From Clostridiaceae bacterium (GTDB lineage: Bacteria; Bacillota; Clostridia; Oscillospirales; Butyricicoccaceae): a DNA stretch of 64,000 nucleotides. Under the pieces are notes generated by a model. That model did not search any database and was not told the DNA's origin. It was given only the letters and a program-made list of their open reading frames with translations. The translations under genes were made by a program, and so were the position numbers. The first letter of the stretch is position 1; each line of letters starts with the position of its first letter. Shown here piece after piece: positions 9,089 through 17,640 of this stretch. Where the stretch lies: assembly GCA_018383195.1 (NCBI GenBank), contig JAGZOP010000003.1:1-64000 (forward strand). Direction: 5' to 3'.

Positions 9089-9199
9089 ATGGGCAATTTT
9101 TTATCGCAGAATGGATGGAACATCGCGGTCACGTTGCTCAATACGATTTTAGCGGCGGTGTGTTTGGCGCTTTTGCTGCGATTCCTTTTGAAAAAATGA
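9089..9199 (+). CDS. 36-residue single-span membrane peptide
   Basis: ATG at 9089, with AGGTAAAGCA ahead, opens a frame of MGNFLSQNGWN followed by about 20 hydrophobic residues and a final RFLLKK. This is the pattern of a small membrane protein. It lies tightly between the methyltransferase and ecfA1, 10 bp before the latter. No family recognised. It could be an accessory peptide of the ECF module or simply a coupling ORF. Confidence 0.5.
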   Translation: MGNFLSQNGWNIAVTLLNTILAAVCLALLLRFLLKK

Positions 9200-9209
9200 G
9201 GGAAAAGGT

Positions 9210-10055
9210 ATGTCTGAAATCATCAAAACAGAAAATCTGACGTATGCCTACCATGATGAGGGCGGAAACGCCAAATTTGCGCTGAACGGCGTCGATTTGA
9301 CCATTGGGCGCGGCGAATTTGTCGCGGTTTTGGGGCATAATGGTTCGGGAAAGTCTACCCTTGCAGGGCATTTCAACGCCATTCGCCTGCCGTCCGGCGG
9401 CAAGGTGTTCGTGGACATGATGGATACGCAGGATGCATCCAAAGTTTATGAGATTCGAAAAACCTGCGCCATGGTATTTCAAAATCCGGACAACCAGATT
9501 GTCGCTTCGGTTGTCGAAGAAGATGTGGCGTTTGCACTTGAAAATATGGGATTGCCTCCCGAAGAAATCCGCCGCCGCGTGGACGATGCGCTGAAAGCGG
9601 TCGGCATGTATGAGTTCCGCAGACATGCGCCGCATAAGCTGTCGGGCGGACAGAAGCAGCGCGTTGCGATTGCCGGCGTCATTGCCATGATGCCGCGCTG
9701 CGTGGTCTTTGACGAGCCGACTGCGATGCTGGACCCGGCGGGGCGTAAGGAAGTAATGCATGTGATTCGCACACTGAACGCCCGGTTCGGGATTACGGTC
9801 ATTTTGATTACCCACCATATGGATGAAGCAGTGCAGGCGGGGCGCGTGGTAGTCATGCATCAGGGAAGAATTCTCATGGACGGCGTTCCGCGTGAAATTT
9901 TCACGCAGGTGGACGCGCTGCGCAGCGCTTCGCTTTCCGTGCCGCAGACCATTGAGGTGCTGTATGACCTGAACCGCGAAACTGGTGCAGACCTTCCGAT
10001 TGATGCGATGAGCGTCGGGGAATGCGCGGATACGCTCGAAAAATATCTGGCATAA
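9210..10055 (+). CDS. ecfA1: ECF transporter ATPase A1
   Basis: 281 residues. ABC ATPase of an energy-coupling factor importer, which with EcfA2, EcfT and separately encoded S proteins imports vitamins and metals. Walker A GHNGSGKST (about 42-50), Q-loop VFQNPDNQ, signature LSGGQKQR, Walker B VVFDEPTAMLD and switch ITHHMDE are intact. The C-terminal EcfA groove helix region is present. It is the first gene of an A1-A2-T operon, with the ATG after GGGAAAAGGT. No S-component is adjacent, as in group II ECF systems. Confidence 0.95.
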   Translation: MSEIIKTENLTYAYHDEGGNAKFALNGVDLTIGRGEFVAVLGHNGSGKSTLAGHFNAIRLPSGGKVFVDMMDTQDASKVYEIRKTCAMVFQNPDNQIVASVVEEDVAFALENMGLPPEEIRRRVDDALKAVGMYEFRRHAPHKLSGGQKQRVAIAGVIAMMPRCVVFDEPTAMLDPAGRKEVMHVIRTLNARFGITVILITHHMDEAVQAGRVVVMHQGRILMDGVPREIFTQVDALRSASLSVPQTIEVLYDLNRETGADLPIDAMSVGECADTLEKYLA

Positions 10056-10102
10056 CGCCGGAATCACGGCAGTGATGAAACTCTGACACAGGAGGAAAAA
10101 CC

Positions 10103-10969
10103 GTGTCTTACATTTTAGAAACGCGGGGCTTGACCCATATTTACGGGGCAGGCACCCCTTTTGAGCGCACGGCGCTCGAACAGATCGACCTTCAGGTGGA
10201 GAAAGGCGAGATTCTGGGAATCATCGGGCACACAGGCTCGGGAAAATCCACCCTGATTCAGCATTTTAACGGACTGCTGAAGCCGACTGCGGGCGAAATC
10301 CTGCTCGGCGGACAGTCCATTTGGAATGAAAAAGGCAAGTGCGACCGAAGCACGCGCTTTCGCGTTGGATTGGTGTTCCAGTATCCCGAGTATCAGCTTT
10401 TTGAAGAAACCATTGCAAAAGATATCGCGTTTGGTCCGACCAACATGGGTTTGAGCGTGGATGAAATTGCAGAACGGGTGAAAGAAGCCATGGCGTTTGT
10501 AGGGCTTGCACCCGAACTCGCAGACCAGTCCCCGTTTGCATTGTCAGGCGGTCAAAAGCGCCGGGTTGCGATTGCCGGTGTGATTGCCATGCGTCCCGAG
10601 GTGCTCATTCTCGACGAACCGACTGCGGGACTGGACCCGGCAGGACGCGATGAGATTTTTGCCGAAATTAAGCAGTATCATGACCAGACCGGCGCGACAA
10701 TTTTGTTTGTCACGCATTCCATGGAGGATGCGGCGCGGATGTCCGACCGTATGCTGGTGATGAACCATGCCAAAATTATGCTGCTCGGCACACCGCGCGA
10801 GGTCTTTTCGCATGCGGAAGAAATTGTGGCAGCGGGACTGGACATTCCGGAGATCACCAAGGTGGTGCTCGAGCTGAACCGCCGCGGCATTCCGCTTGAC
10901 CCATCGATTTTTACGGTGGAGGAAGCGGTCAGGGCGATTCGTGCATATAAGGAGGGAAAACCATGCTGA
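10103..10969 (+). CDS. ecfA2: ECF transporter ATPase A2
   Basis: 288 residues. Second ATPase of the ECF module: Walker A GHTGSGKST (about 42-50), Q-loop VFQYPEYQLF (the YPEYQLFE signature of EcfA2), LSGGQKRR, Walker B LILDEPTAGLDPAGR and VTHSMED. GTG start at 10103 after ACAGGAGGAAAAACC. The 3' end overlaps the ecfT start by 7 bp, which implies translational coupling. Confidence 0.95.
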   Translation: MSYILETRGLTHIYGAGTPFERTALEQIDLQVEKGEILGIIGHTGSGKSTLIQHFNGLLKPTAGEILLGGQSIWNEKGKCDRSTRFRVGLVFQYPEYQLFEETIAKDIAFGPTNMGLSVDEIAERVKEAMAFVGLAPELADQSPFALSGGQKRRVAIAGVIAMRPEVLILDEPTAGLDPAGRDEIFAEIKQYHDQTGATILFVTHSMEDAARMSDRMLVMNHAKIMLLGTPREVFSHAEEIVAAGLDIPEITKVVLELNRRGIPLDPSIFTVEEAVRAIRAYKEGKPC

Positions 10970-11766
10970 AAGATATCACAATCGGACAGTTTTTCCCCGG
11001 AAACAGCGCGGTACACCGGACGGACCCCCGCGTCAAGATTGTACTCGTCATTGCGATGATTGTCAGCCTGTTCCTCGCGGGCGGACCGGTTTCCTATGCG
11101 CTCATCGCAGGATATCTTGGGATGATCATTTACATTTCCAAGGTGCATCTGAAAATGGTATTGCGCGGACTCAAACCGATTTTATTTATTGTGGTGTTTA
11201 CGGCGGTACTCAATCTGTTCTATACACCCGGTGAGGTGTTGTGGCAGTGGGGATTTCTCCATATCACAAAAGAGGGCATTTTTGTCGCGATTGAAATGGT
11301 CATCCGCATTATGCTGCTGATTATTGGTACATCGATGCTGACCTATACGACCTCACCGATTGATCTGACCGATGGGCTTGAACGCCTGATGGGACCGCTT
11401 AAAAAAATTCATGTGCCAGTGCACGAACTGGCGATGATGATGTCGATTGCGCTTCGGTTTATCCCGACACTGATCGAGGAAACCGAGAAAATTATTTCGG
11501 CGCAGAAGGCGCGCGGTGCGGATTTTGAATCCGGCAATCTCATACAGCGTGCCCGCGCCATGGTACCGATTTTGGTGCCGCTGTTCATCTCGGCGTTCCG
11601 CCGTGCGGAAGAGCTTGCGACCGCAATGGAGTGCAGGCTGTATCGCGGTGACGAGGGACGCACACGCCTTAAGCAGCTGCATATCGGCAAAGTGGATTAT
11701 GCGGCGCTGACGGTTTCGGTAATCGTATTCGGCGCAGTGATCGTGCTCGGAAGAAACGGAATTTAA
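10963..11766 (+). CDS. ecfT: ECF transporter transmembrane protein T
   Basis: 267 residues with five to six membrane spans and a cytoplasmic coupling region. EcfT transmits ATP hydrolysis to the substrate-binding S protein through two coupling helices with Ala-Arg-Gly motifs; QKARGADFESG (about residues 180-190) is one of them. The N-terminus IGQFFPGNSAVHRTDPRVKI is typical. The start overlaps ecfA2. The inverted GAGTG repeat follows at once, then truA, a gene order usual in Firmicutes. Confidence 0.95.
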   Translation: MLKDITIGQFFPGNSAVHRTDPRVKIVLVIAMIVSLFLAGGPVSYALIAGYLGMIIYISKVHLKMVLRGLKPILFIVVFTAVLNLFYTPGEVLWQWGFLHITKEGIFVAIEMVIRIMLLIIGTSMLTYTTSPIDLTDGLERLMGPLKKIHVPVHELAMMMSIALRFIPTLIEETEKIISAQKARGADFESGNLIQRARAMVPILVPLFISAFRRAEELATAMECRLYRGDEGRTRLKQLHIGKVDYAALTVSVIVFGAVIVLGRNGI

Positions 11767-11768
11767 AG

Positions 11769-11867
11769 GAAGAGTGGAGATTGGAAAGTGAAGAGTAAAG
11801 AGTGAAGAGCGGAACACGCAGCTTGAGCTGCACATATCTCCACTCTCCACTTTCAACCCTTCACTCT
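11769..11867. repeat. GAGTG-type long inverted repeat, copy 1
   Basis: The left arm is built from repeats of GAGTGGA, GAAAGTGAAGAG and AAGAGTGAAGAG. The right arm carries the complements CTCCACTCTCCACTTT and CCTTCACTCT. Between them is a small palindrome, GCAGCTTGAGCTGC. The whole can fold into one long hairpin. A second copy of the family lies at 26835-26900. Confidence 0.75.
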
Positions 11868-11882
11868 AATATAGAAAGAATT

Positions 11883-12692
11883 ATGAACATTGCACTGATT
11901 TTATCTTATGACGGCACAGCCTATCACGGATGGCAGGTGCAGAAAAACGGCTCATCGATTCAGCAAACGCTGACCGAAGCCGTCAACAAGCTGCTCGGCT
12001 GCGATACTTACGTTTCCGGCGTAGGGCGTACCGATGCAGGCGTGCATGCCCGCCGCTATGTGGCGAATTTTAAAGCGCGCTGCACGATTCCGTTGGACCG
12101 GCTTCCGCTCGCGCTCAATGCACAGCTGCCCGACGATATTGCGGTTTCTGCGGCAGTCGAGGTGCCGGAGGACTTTGACGCGCGCTTTTGCTGCACCAAA
12201 AAGGAATATGCCTATTATGTGTATCCGTCCAAAATGCCTGACCCGTTTCTGGCGGGGCGGGCATACCGGTACAGCTATGCGCTCGATGTGGCGAAAATGC
12301 AGGAGGGCGCACAGCGCTTTGTCGGGAAACAGGATTTTGCCGCCGTGCGTTCGGTCGGCACGCCGGTCAAGTCAACCGTGCGGACGATTTTCCACTGCGA
12401 GGTTGAAACCTGCGATGCGCCGACCTTTACCGCGCAGCGCGACCCCATGCGTGAGCCGCTGATTCGTATTCGCGTCTGCGGGGATGGTTTTTTGTATAAC
12501 ATGGTGCGTGCAATTTCAGGTACGCTCCTCTATGTTGGAAGCGGCAAGCTGACACCGGACGATGTAACTGCTGCGCTGCGTTCGTGTGAGCGGGCGGAGG
12601 CAGGACCGACGCTGCCCGCGCATGGTTTGTACATGAACCGGCTGTGGTACAATGACACGCCGGAACTTGCGCCGTACCGTTTGGACGTGTGA
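11883..12692 (+). CDS. truA: tRNA pseudouridine(38-40) synthase
   Basis: 269 residues from the ATG at 11883. A longer frame reaches back into the GAGTG repeat and is rejected. The catalytic Asp lies in GVGRTDAGVHA (about residues 46-56), and the C-terminal GDGFLYNMVRAISGTLL is typical. TruA converts U38-40 of tRNA anticodon arms to pseudouridine. The last 25 codons are repeated downstream (12835-12912) with only synonymous changes, so this 3' end appears to have been rebuilt in a recombination or insertion event. Confidence 0.95.
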   Translation: MNIALILSYDGTAYHGWQVQKNGSSIQQTLTEAVNKLLGCDTYVSGVGRTDAGVHARRYVANFKARCTIPLDRLPLALNAQLPDDIAVSAAVEVPEDFDARFCCTKKEYAYYVYPSKMPDPFLAGRAYRYSYALDVAKMQEGAQRFVGKQDFAAVRSVGTPVKSTVRTIFHCEVETCDAPTFTAQRDPMREPLIRIRVCGDGFLYNMVRAISGTLLYVGSGKLTPDDVTAALRSCERAEAGPTLPAHGLYMNRLWYNDTPELAPYRLDV

Positions 12693-12695
12693 GCC

Positions 12696-12723
12696 GCCGT
12701 GCGCTCCTGGCCGTGCGCTCCTG
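12696..12723 (+). repeat. Tandem 14-bp duplication
   Basis: GCCGTGCGCTCCTG occurs twice head-to-tail, 12696-12709 and 12710-12723, just after the truA stop and at the left border of repeat copy B. It could be the mark of the event that placed the element here. Confidence 0.85.
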
Positions 12724-12727
12724 TAAG

Positions 12728-12834
12728 TATGTGCCTGCCCGCGGAAAATATATGCCCGAATGTAGCACGTACTTTTCCGGCGGTGTGCCGCTAGACGGCA
12801 AGACCGCCGCAAAACAGTCCACCGGACTGTTTTG
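12728..12834 (+). repeat. Structured intergenic repeat, copy B
   Basis: Same order of blocks as copy A on the plus strand: GCCTGCCCGCGG, then CGTACTTTTCCGGC, then hairpin 1 (CGGCGGT with ACCGCCG and an extended distal stem TGCCG/CGGCA), then hairpin 2 (AAAACAGTCC-ACC-GGACTGTTTT). It separates the functional truA 3' end from a second copy of that end. Confidence 0.8.
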
Positions 12835-12912
12835 CCCGCGCACGGCTTGTATATGAACCGTTTGTGGTACAACGACACGCCGGAGCTTGCGCCGTATCGT
12901 TTGGACGTGTAA
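12835..12912 (+). pseudogene. Duplicated truA 3' end (25 codons and stop)
   Basis: Encodes the same 25 C-terminal residues as truA (PAHGLYMNRLWY onward, ending RLDV) plus a stop, but has no start and is detached from the gene. Compared with 12615-12692 there are nine codon differences, all synonymous, including TGA versus TAA. The pattern means both copies were shaped by coding selection, so one came from a diverged truA allele. Confidence 0.85.
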
Positions 12913-12983
12913 ATTTGATAAGATTCAAACTATGTTCACATTTTCGCCGCGATGATGCGATATCATAAAAAGGAGGTCGGAAA

Positions 12984-14216
12984 ATGGCTCAAAAACCGAA
13001 AATTGTTTCGTTCTCATCCGACCGGCGCGCACGCCGCCGCGCCGCGCTGCGTGCGGCAGACCGCAGGCTGCGAGTGGTGGCAAGGCTACGGCGCATTTTT
13101 GGATGGCTGACCGCGGTTGCGGTTGTCCTGTTTTGTGCCGCCAATTTTTCTGCATTTTCGCCGGATTCCCTGAAACAATTCGGCGCCTATCTTGCCGCAG
13201 GGCTGTCAAATGCTGATGCGGGAAATATCGTGGAATATGCTACGGAGAATACACCGGTCGTTGCGGCGTTTGAGGATGGTGTCGCGGTTGCGGACAGTGA
13301 TACGCTCAGTCTGCAAAAACCCGGCACGGTACAGTTTACCGAACTGCTTGGATACTCAGCGCCGGTATTGGAAACAACCGAACGCTATGTGCTTGTTTAT
13401 GACCGCGGCGGATACGGTGCAACACTGACGTCAGCCATTTCGGTTGCAAGCAAGCAGGAGCTGACAGACCCGATTTTGTTCGGCTGTGTCGGAGAAACCG
13501 GGGATTATGCGCTGATTACAAGCGAAGCGGGATATAAATCGGTCATTACGGTGTATTCGAGCGGCGGAAAGCAGCGTTTCCGCTGGGCAACGCCGGATTA
13601 CTATTTTCAGTCGGCTGCGCTGTCTGAGGATGGAAAACGCCTTGTTGTTGCAGGCTTCCATCAGGAGAGCACAGAACTGGAAAGCATCCTGTTTTTCCGC
13701 GACCTTGATGCAGAGAAAATTACCAGCCAGACTTCGATCGGGTCTGTTGTGCCGTTTGCAGTCGGCTTTCTCGATGCAAATACCGCAGCGGTGGTTGGAG
13801 ATTACACAACATCTGTGATTTCCCGAAAGGGGGAAACCCTGCATACCGTATCCTATTCAAGCGGGGATTTGAATGCATATTGTTTCGGCAGCGGCGGTTT
13901 GATGCTCGGCGTGCGTTCGTATTCGGGCAATGCCCGGATTGCACTGACCCGCTTGGATGCCGATGGACGGGAATCCGACCCGCTGCTCATTACAGAGGAA
14001 CTGCAAGCCATTAATTATGACGGAGCGCGGCTTGCGCTTCTGACCTCTGGTGGGTTGTCGGTGTACGACCGTGCGCTGCGCCCGCTTTGGGAAAATACGA
14101 GCGTTGCCGGGGCGCGGTCGGTCTGTCTCACGGCAGACGGCGCGGTGTGGGCGACCTACTCCAAGCATGCCGAGCGGGTTTCGTCCTCGTCAGATACTTC
14201 GGAAGGAGTCAAATAA
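12984..14216 (+). CDS. DUF5711-type membrane-anchored propeller-like protein
   Basis: 410 residues. A very basic N-terminus (about 35 residues, Arg-rich), one membrane span (WLTAVAVVLFCAANF, about 38-55), then an extracytoplasmic beta-rich region with repeating motifs such as GDYALITSEAGY, LSEDGKRLVVAGF and DGARLALLTSGGL, spaced like propeller blades. It matches my memory of DUF5711 of Oscillospiraceae; function is not established. ATG after AAAAAGGAGGTCGG. Three base pairs separate its stop from the cvpA-like gene, so they form one operon. Confidence 0.75.
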   Translation: MAQKPKIVSFSSDRRARRRAALRAADRRLRVVARLRRIFGWLTAVAVVLFCAANFSAFSPDSLKQFGAYLAAGLSNADAGNIVEYATENTPVVAAFEDGVAVADSDTLSLQKPGTVQFTELLGYSAPVLETTERYVLVYDRGGYGATLTSAISVASKQELTDPILFGCVGETGDYALITSEAGYKSVITVYSSGGKQRFRWATPDYYFQSAALSEDGKRLVVAGFHQESTELESILFFRDLDAEKITSQTSIGSVVPFAVGFLDANTAAVVGDYTTSVISRKGETLHTVSYSSGDLNAYCFGSGGLMLGVRSYSGNARIALTRLDADGRESDPLLITEELQAINYDGARLALLTSGGLSVYDRALRPLWENTSVAGARSVCLTADGAVWATYSKHAERVSSSSDTSEGVK

Positions 14217-14219
14217 GCA

Positions 14220-14843
14220 ATGGAACCCAAAACCTTGATTCCGATTTTGCAGGGAATCCTGAACCTGCCTGATTTGATTTTGCTCGCCATCATTTTGGTG
14301 AGTGCGATATTGGGCGCGTCGCGCGGTCTGGTACGCACTGTATGCAATGCACTCGGCCGACTGCTTGCCTTTGTCGGAGCAACCACGGCGGCAAAAATGC
14401 TTGCGCCGGTGCTGGCGCGCTTTCTTGTGACACCGATTGTGGGGCAGGTGTTTGAGGTGCGCGCCGCAGACCTGCTCTCCCGGATTCCGGAGAGCGTAAC
14501 CGATAACTTACAGATGCAGGCAACCGAAATGGCGGCAGAAATGGCAGAGAGTTTGGCGTTTTTCCTGCTGTTCTTCATTTTTATGATTGCCATGAATATA
14601 CTGATGCACATGGTGAGCACTGCGCTGCGCCTTGTCACCCGTATCGGACCGATTGGATTTCTGGATGGTCTGGCAGGATTGGCGCTCGGCGCAGTCTTTG
14701 GAGCTGTGCTGTGTTTCCTTGGCTTGTGGGCGCTGACCGTGTTCGCACCCAGTACATTCGGAGAGCTTGGTGCGCTTGCGCCCGATGTGGTGGAGGGGAC
14801 GACTTTGACCGCATTTGTGCTCGGTTTGATTCCAAGCCTGTAA
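14220..14843 (+). CDS. CvpA family membrane protein
   Basis: 207 residues with four predicted membrane spans. LPDLILLAIILVSAILGASRGLVRTV (about 19-44) is the typical CvpA opening with its RG motif. CvpA-family proteins are known for colicin V secretion and envelope maintenance; the exact role in Firmicutes is unclear. It starts 3 bp after the DUF5711 gene and is followed 25 bp later by the Clp ATPase gene, suggesting an envelope-stress operon (inference). Confidence 0.8.
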   Translation: MEPKTLIPILQGILNLPDLILLAIILVSAILGASRGLVRTVCNALGRLLAFVGATTAAKMLAPVLARFLVTPIVGQVFEVRAADLLSRIPESVTDNLQMQATEMAAEMAESLAFFLLFFIFMIAMNILMHMVSTALRLVTRIGPIGFLDGLAGLALGAVFGAVLCFLGLWALTVFAPSTFGELGALAPDVVEGTTLTAFVLGLIPSL

Positions 14844-14868
14844 TCCCTTTTGAAATTAGGAGAAAACT

Positions 14869-17214
14869 ATGAATATGCCAATGTGTTCCCGCTGCGGCAA
14901 AAATGTCGCAGTGGTGTTTATTACAAAGATAGACCAAAACAACAATTCCACGCAGGAGGGGCTTTGCCTCAAATGCGCCAAAGAGATGGGGCTTAAGCCG
15001 ATTGACAACCTGATGGAGCAGATGGGGATCACCGACGCGGATTTGGAAGCGCTTTCGAGTGAAATCAGCGCGTTTGGAGATCTGTCCGGATTGGTGCCCG
15101 CCGGCAATGACGGCGAAGACCTGGATGCGCCGCATAACCAGGATGAGGAACCGGAAGAGGACGAGGGGAACGATGACAGCGCAATGCCGCTCCCGTTCCA
15201 GATTTTCCGGCAGGAACGTCCCAAAAAGGAAGAGCAGAAGAATGAAAAGAAAGCGGGACGCCGTGACAAAAAGCGCAAGTTCCTCACATCCTATTGTGAG
15301 GATTTGACCGGAAAGGCGCGGTCAGGCCGCATTGACCGGATCGTTGGGCGGGAGCGTGAAACCGAGCGTGTGATTCAGATTTTGAATCGCCGCCAGAAGA
15401 ACAATCCCTGTCTGATCGGTGAGCCAGGCGTGGGCAAAACAGCGGTTGCAGAGGGTCTGGCGCTGCGTATCGCAGAGGGCAAGGTGCCCTATAAACTGCG
15501 CGATAAAGAAATCCATCTGCTCGATTTGACTGCGCTTGTGGCAGGCACCCAGTTCCGCGGTCAGTTTGAGAGCCGCATGAAGGGACTGATCGACGAAGTC
15601 AAAAAGCTCGGCAATATCATTCTCGTCATCGACGAGGTGCATAACATCGTCGGTGCAGGCGATTCCGAAGGCTCGATGAACGCCGCAAATATTCTGAAAC
15701 CGGCGCTCAGCCGCGGCGAGATTCAGGTCATCGGCGCGACCACCTTCAACGAGTACCGCAAGTACATCGAAAAGGATTCGGCGCTTGAGCGCCGCTTCCA
15801 GCCGGTTTCGGTCGAAGAACCGTCGCTTGAGGATGCTGCCGAAATCCTGATGGGCGTCAAGAATTACTATGAGGATTTCCATTTTGTCACGATTCCGGAC
15901 GCGATGTGCCGGCAGGCGGTGCAGCTTGCCGAGCGCTATATCACCGATCGTTTCCTGCCCGATAAGGCAATCGACCTGATTGACGAAGCCTGCTCGGATT
16001 TGAACCTCAAAAACGAGATGCTTTCGATTGCAGCCGACTGCAAGCAGGAGCTGAAACTGGTGACGGGCGAACGGGAGGAACTGATGAGCGCCGATGCGCC
16101 CGAAAGCGAGCCGCTGACCAGCGAGCAGCTCGACGAGCGCTATGCGCGGATTGCCGAACTGCGCAGCCGGGAATTGCAGCTTGAAAACCGTCTGCACGAA
16201 GCGGAGAGTGCGCCGCGCCCGGTGCTGACGCTCGATAATCTTGCGTCGGTGATTGAACTGTGGACGAATATTCCGGCAAGCAAGGTGCAGGCGCAGGAGA
16301 TGCAGCGTTTGACCGGAATGGAAGAACGGCTTCAGAAGCGTGTGGTCGGGCAGGATGAGGCAATTCATGCGATTGCGGACGCGATTCGCCGCAGCCGCGC
16401 AGGCATCAGCCCCAAGAAAAAGCCGGTTTCTTTCCTATTTGTCGGACCGACCGGCGTGGGCAAGACCGAACTGGTTAAGACCCTTGCGGAAGATCTGTTT
16501 GATACCCCCGAGGCACTGATCCGTCTGGATATGTCGGAATATATGGAAAAGCATACGGTTGCCCGCCTGATCGGTTCCCCTCCGGGTTATGTCGGCTATG
16601 ATGAGGCAGGACAGCTGACCGAGAAAATCCGTCGCCGCCCGTATTCGGTCATCCTCATGGACGAGATTGAAAAGGCGCATCCGGATGTGCTCAATATCCT
16701 GCTGCAAATTCTGGATGACGGCAGACTGACCGATGCGCACGGCCGTGTTGTGAATTTTGAAAATACGGTCATTATTATGACCTCGAATGCAGGCAGCGGC
16801 AGCAAAACAACCTCGCTTGGATTCGGTAAGACGGCAAGCGAACAGGGCAGGGAGAAGGCAATGAAGGCGCTCGAAGAATTGATGCGTCCGGAATTCCTCA
16901 ACCGCATCGACGAGATTGTGGCGTTCAATCAGCTTACCGAAGCGGACTTCAGCCGCATTGCGGGCATTCTGCTGGGCGATCTGGCAAAGAATCTCGCCGA
17001 GCGTGATATCCGCCTGACTTGGGATGACAGCCTGACGAAATATCTCGTCGAAAAATCGTATTCGCTCAAGTTCGGTGCGCGCAACCTGCGCCGCCTGATC
17101 GAAAAGGAAGTCGAAAATGCACTTGCAGCGCGTATGATTGCATCCTATGAGCAGCCGATTGTCGGCGCGCATGTAACCGCAGAAAACGGTGCGCTCAAGG
17201 TGGAGACAATCTAA
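14869..17214 (+). CDS. ClpE-like Clp ATPase with N-terminal zinc ribbon
   Basis: 781 residues, an HSP100 unfoldase that would feed substrates to ClpP. The N-terminus has two CxxC pairs (CSRCGKN at about 6-12 and CLKCAKE at about 33-39), as in ClpE, then an acidic linker rich in Glu/Asp (about 80-110) in place of a ClpC N-domain. AAA-1: GEPGVGKT (about 184), Walker B VIDEVH. A middle coiled region lies at about 390-445. AAA-2: GPTGVGKT (about 527), ILMDEIEKAHPD. A possible ClpP-binding LGF loop occurs in SLGFGKT (about 649). Confidence 0.88.
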   Translation: MNMPMCSRCGKNVAVVFITKIDQNNNSTQEGLCLKCAKEMGLKPIDNLMEQMGITDADLEALSSEISAFGDLSGLVPAGNDGEDLDAPHNQDEEPEEDEGNDDSAMPLPFQIFRQERPKKEEQKNEKKAGRRDKKRKFLTSYCEDLTGKARSGRIDRIVGRERETERVIQILNRRQKNNPCLIGEPGVGKTAVAEGLALRIAEGKVPYKLRDKEIHLLDLTALVAGTQFRGQFESRMKGLIDEVKKLGNIILVIDEVHNIVGAGDSEGSMNAANILKPALSRGEIQVIGATTFNEYRKYIEKDSALERRFQPVSVEEPSLEDAAEILMGVKNYYEDFHFVTIPDAMCRQAVQLAERYITDRFLPDKAIDLIDEACSDLNLKNEMLSIAADCKQELKLVTGEREELMSADAPESEPLTSEQLDERYARIAELRSRELQLENRLHEAESAPRPVLTLDNLASVIELWTNIPASKVQAQEMQRLTGMEERLQKRVVGQDEAIHAIADAIRRSRAGISPKKKPVSFLFVGPTGVGKTELVKTLAEDLFDTPEALIRLDMSEYMEKHTVARLIGSPPGYVGYDEAGQLTEKIRRRPYSVILMDEIEKAHPDVLNILLQILDDGRLTDAHGRVVNFENTVIIMTSNAGSGSKTTSLGFGKTASEQGREKAMKALEELMRPEFLNRIDEIVAFNQLTEADFSRIAGILLGDLAKNLAERDIRLTWDDSLTKYLVEKSYSLKFGARNLRRLIEKEVENALAARMIASYEQPIVGAHVTAENGALKVETI

Positions 17215-17233
17215 AGACAAATTAGATTCGATT

Positions 17234-17269
17234 ACTAAAAAAGGAAGGCGGAAGCCTTCCTTTTTTAGT
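17234..17269. terminator. Terminator after the Clp ATPase gene
   Basis: Perfect 16-bp stem, 17234-17249 with 17254-17269, with a GGAA tetraloop and A6/T6 in the arms. Confidence 0.85.
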
Positions 17270-17456
17270 CTGGTGACATGCTGGGATAAAATTGTGTTTT
17301 CTTGTGATTTTGAGTAGATGCTGATGCGTCTCATGCATTATGTATAGAAAACTTAACAGAAGTTTGTTTATATTTCTTAACGGGAGAGACTTATTTTTTC
17401 TGTCAGAAAGCGGTATAATAAAAGCAGATAAAAATTTGACTGGAAAGGTGAGTTTG

Positions 17457-17549
17457 ATGAAAGAGTGGTCGAAATATCAGACTTTTGGAATGGTTGCCGC
17501 AGCGATTGCCCTGTGCATTTTGATGCTTCAGGTGGGCGCACCGATTTGA
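17457..17549 (+). CDS. 30-residue membrane peptide
   Basis: ATG at 17457 after a TGGAAAGGTG ribosome site gives MKEWSKYQTFG, a hydrophobic span and VGAPI. A longer in-frame start at 17340 exists but has no ribosome site. A TATAAT (17414-17419) lies at promoter distance, and a strong terminator follows at 17611, so this looks like a complete tiny transcription unit. No family recognised. Confidence 0.5.
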   Translation: MKEWSKYQTFGMVAAAIALCILMLQVGAPI

Positions 17550-17610
17550 TTTTCGCCAGAGATCACGGACGGTTTCATGACGTTTTTTCATAAAGGTTTC
17601 CTGTTCCGGT

Positions 17611-17640
17611 AAAACGGCGCACCTATTGGTGCGCCGTTTT
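17611..17640. terminator. Bidirectional terminator
   Basis: 13-bp perfect stem, 17611-17623 with 17628-17640 (AAAACGGCGCACC), with a TATT loop and A4/T4 arms. It serves the small plus-strand gene and overlaps the stop of the minus-strand kinase gene. Confidence 0.85.
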
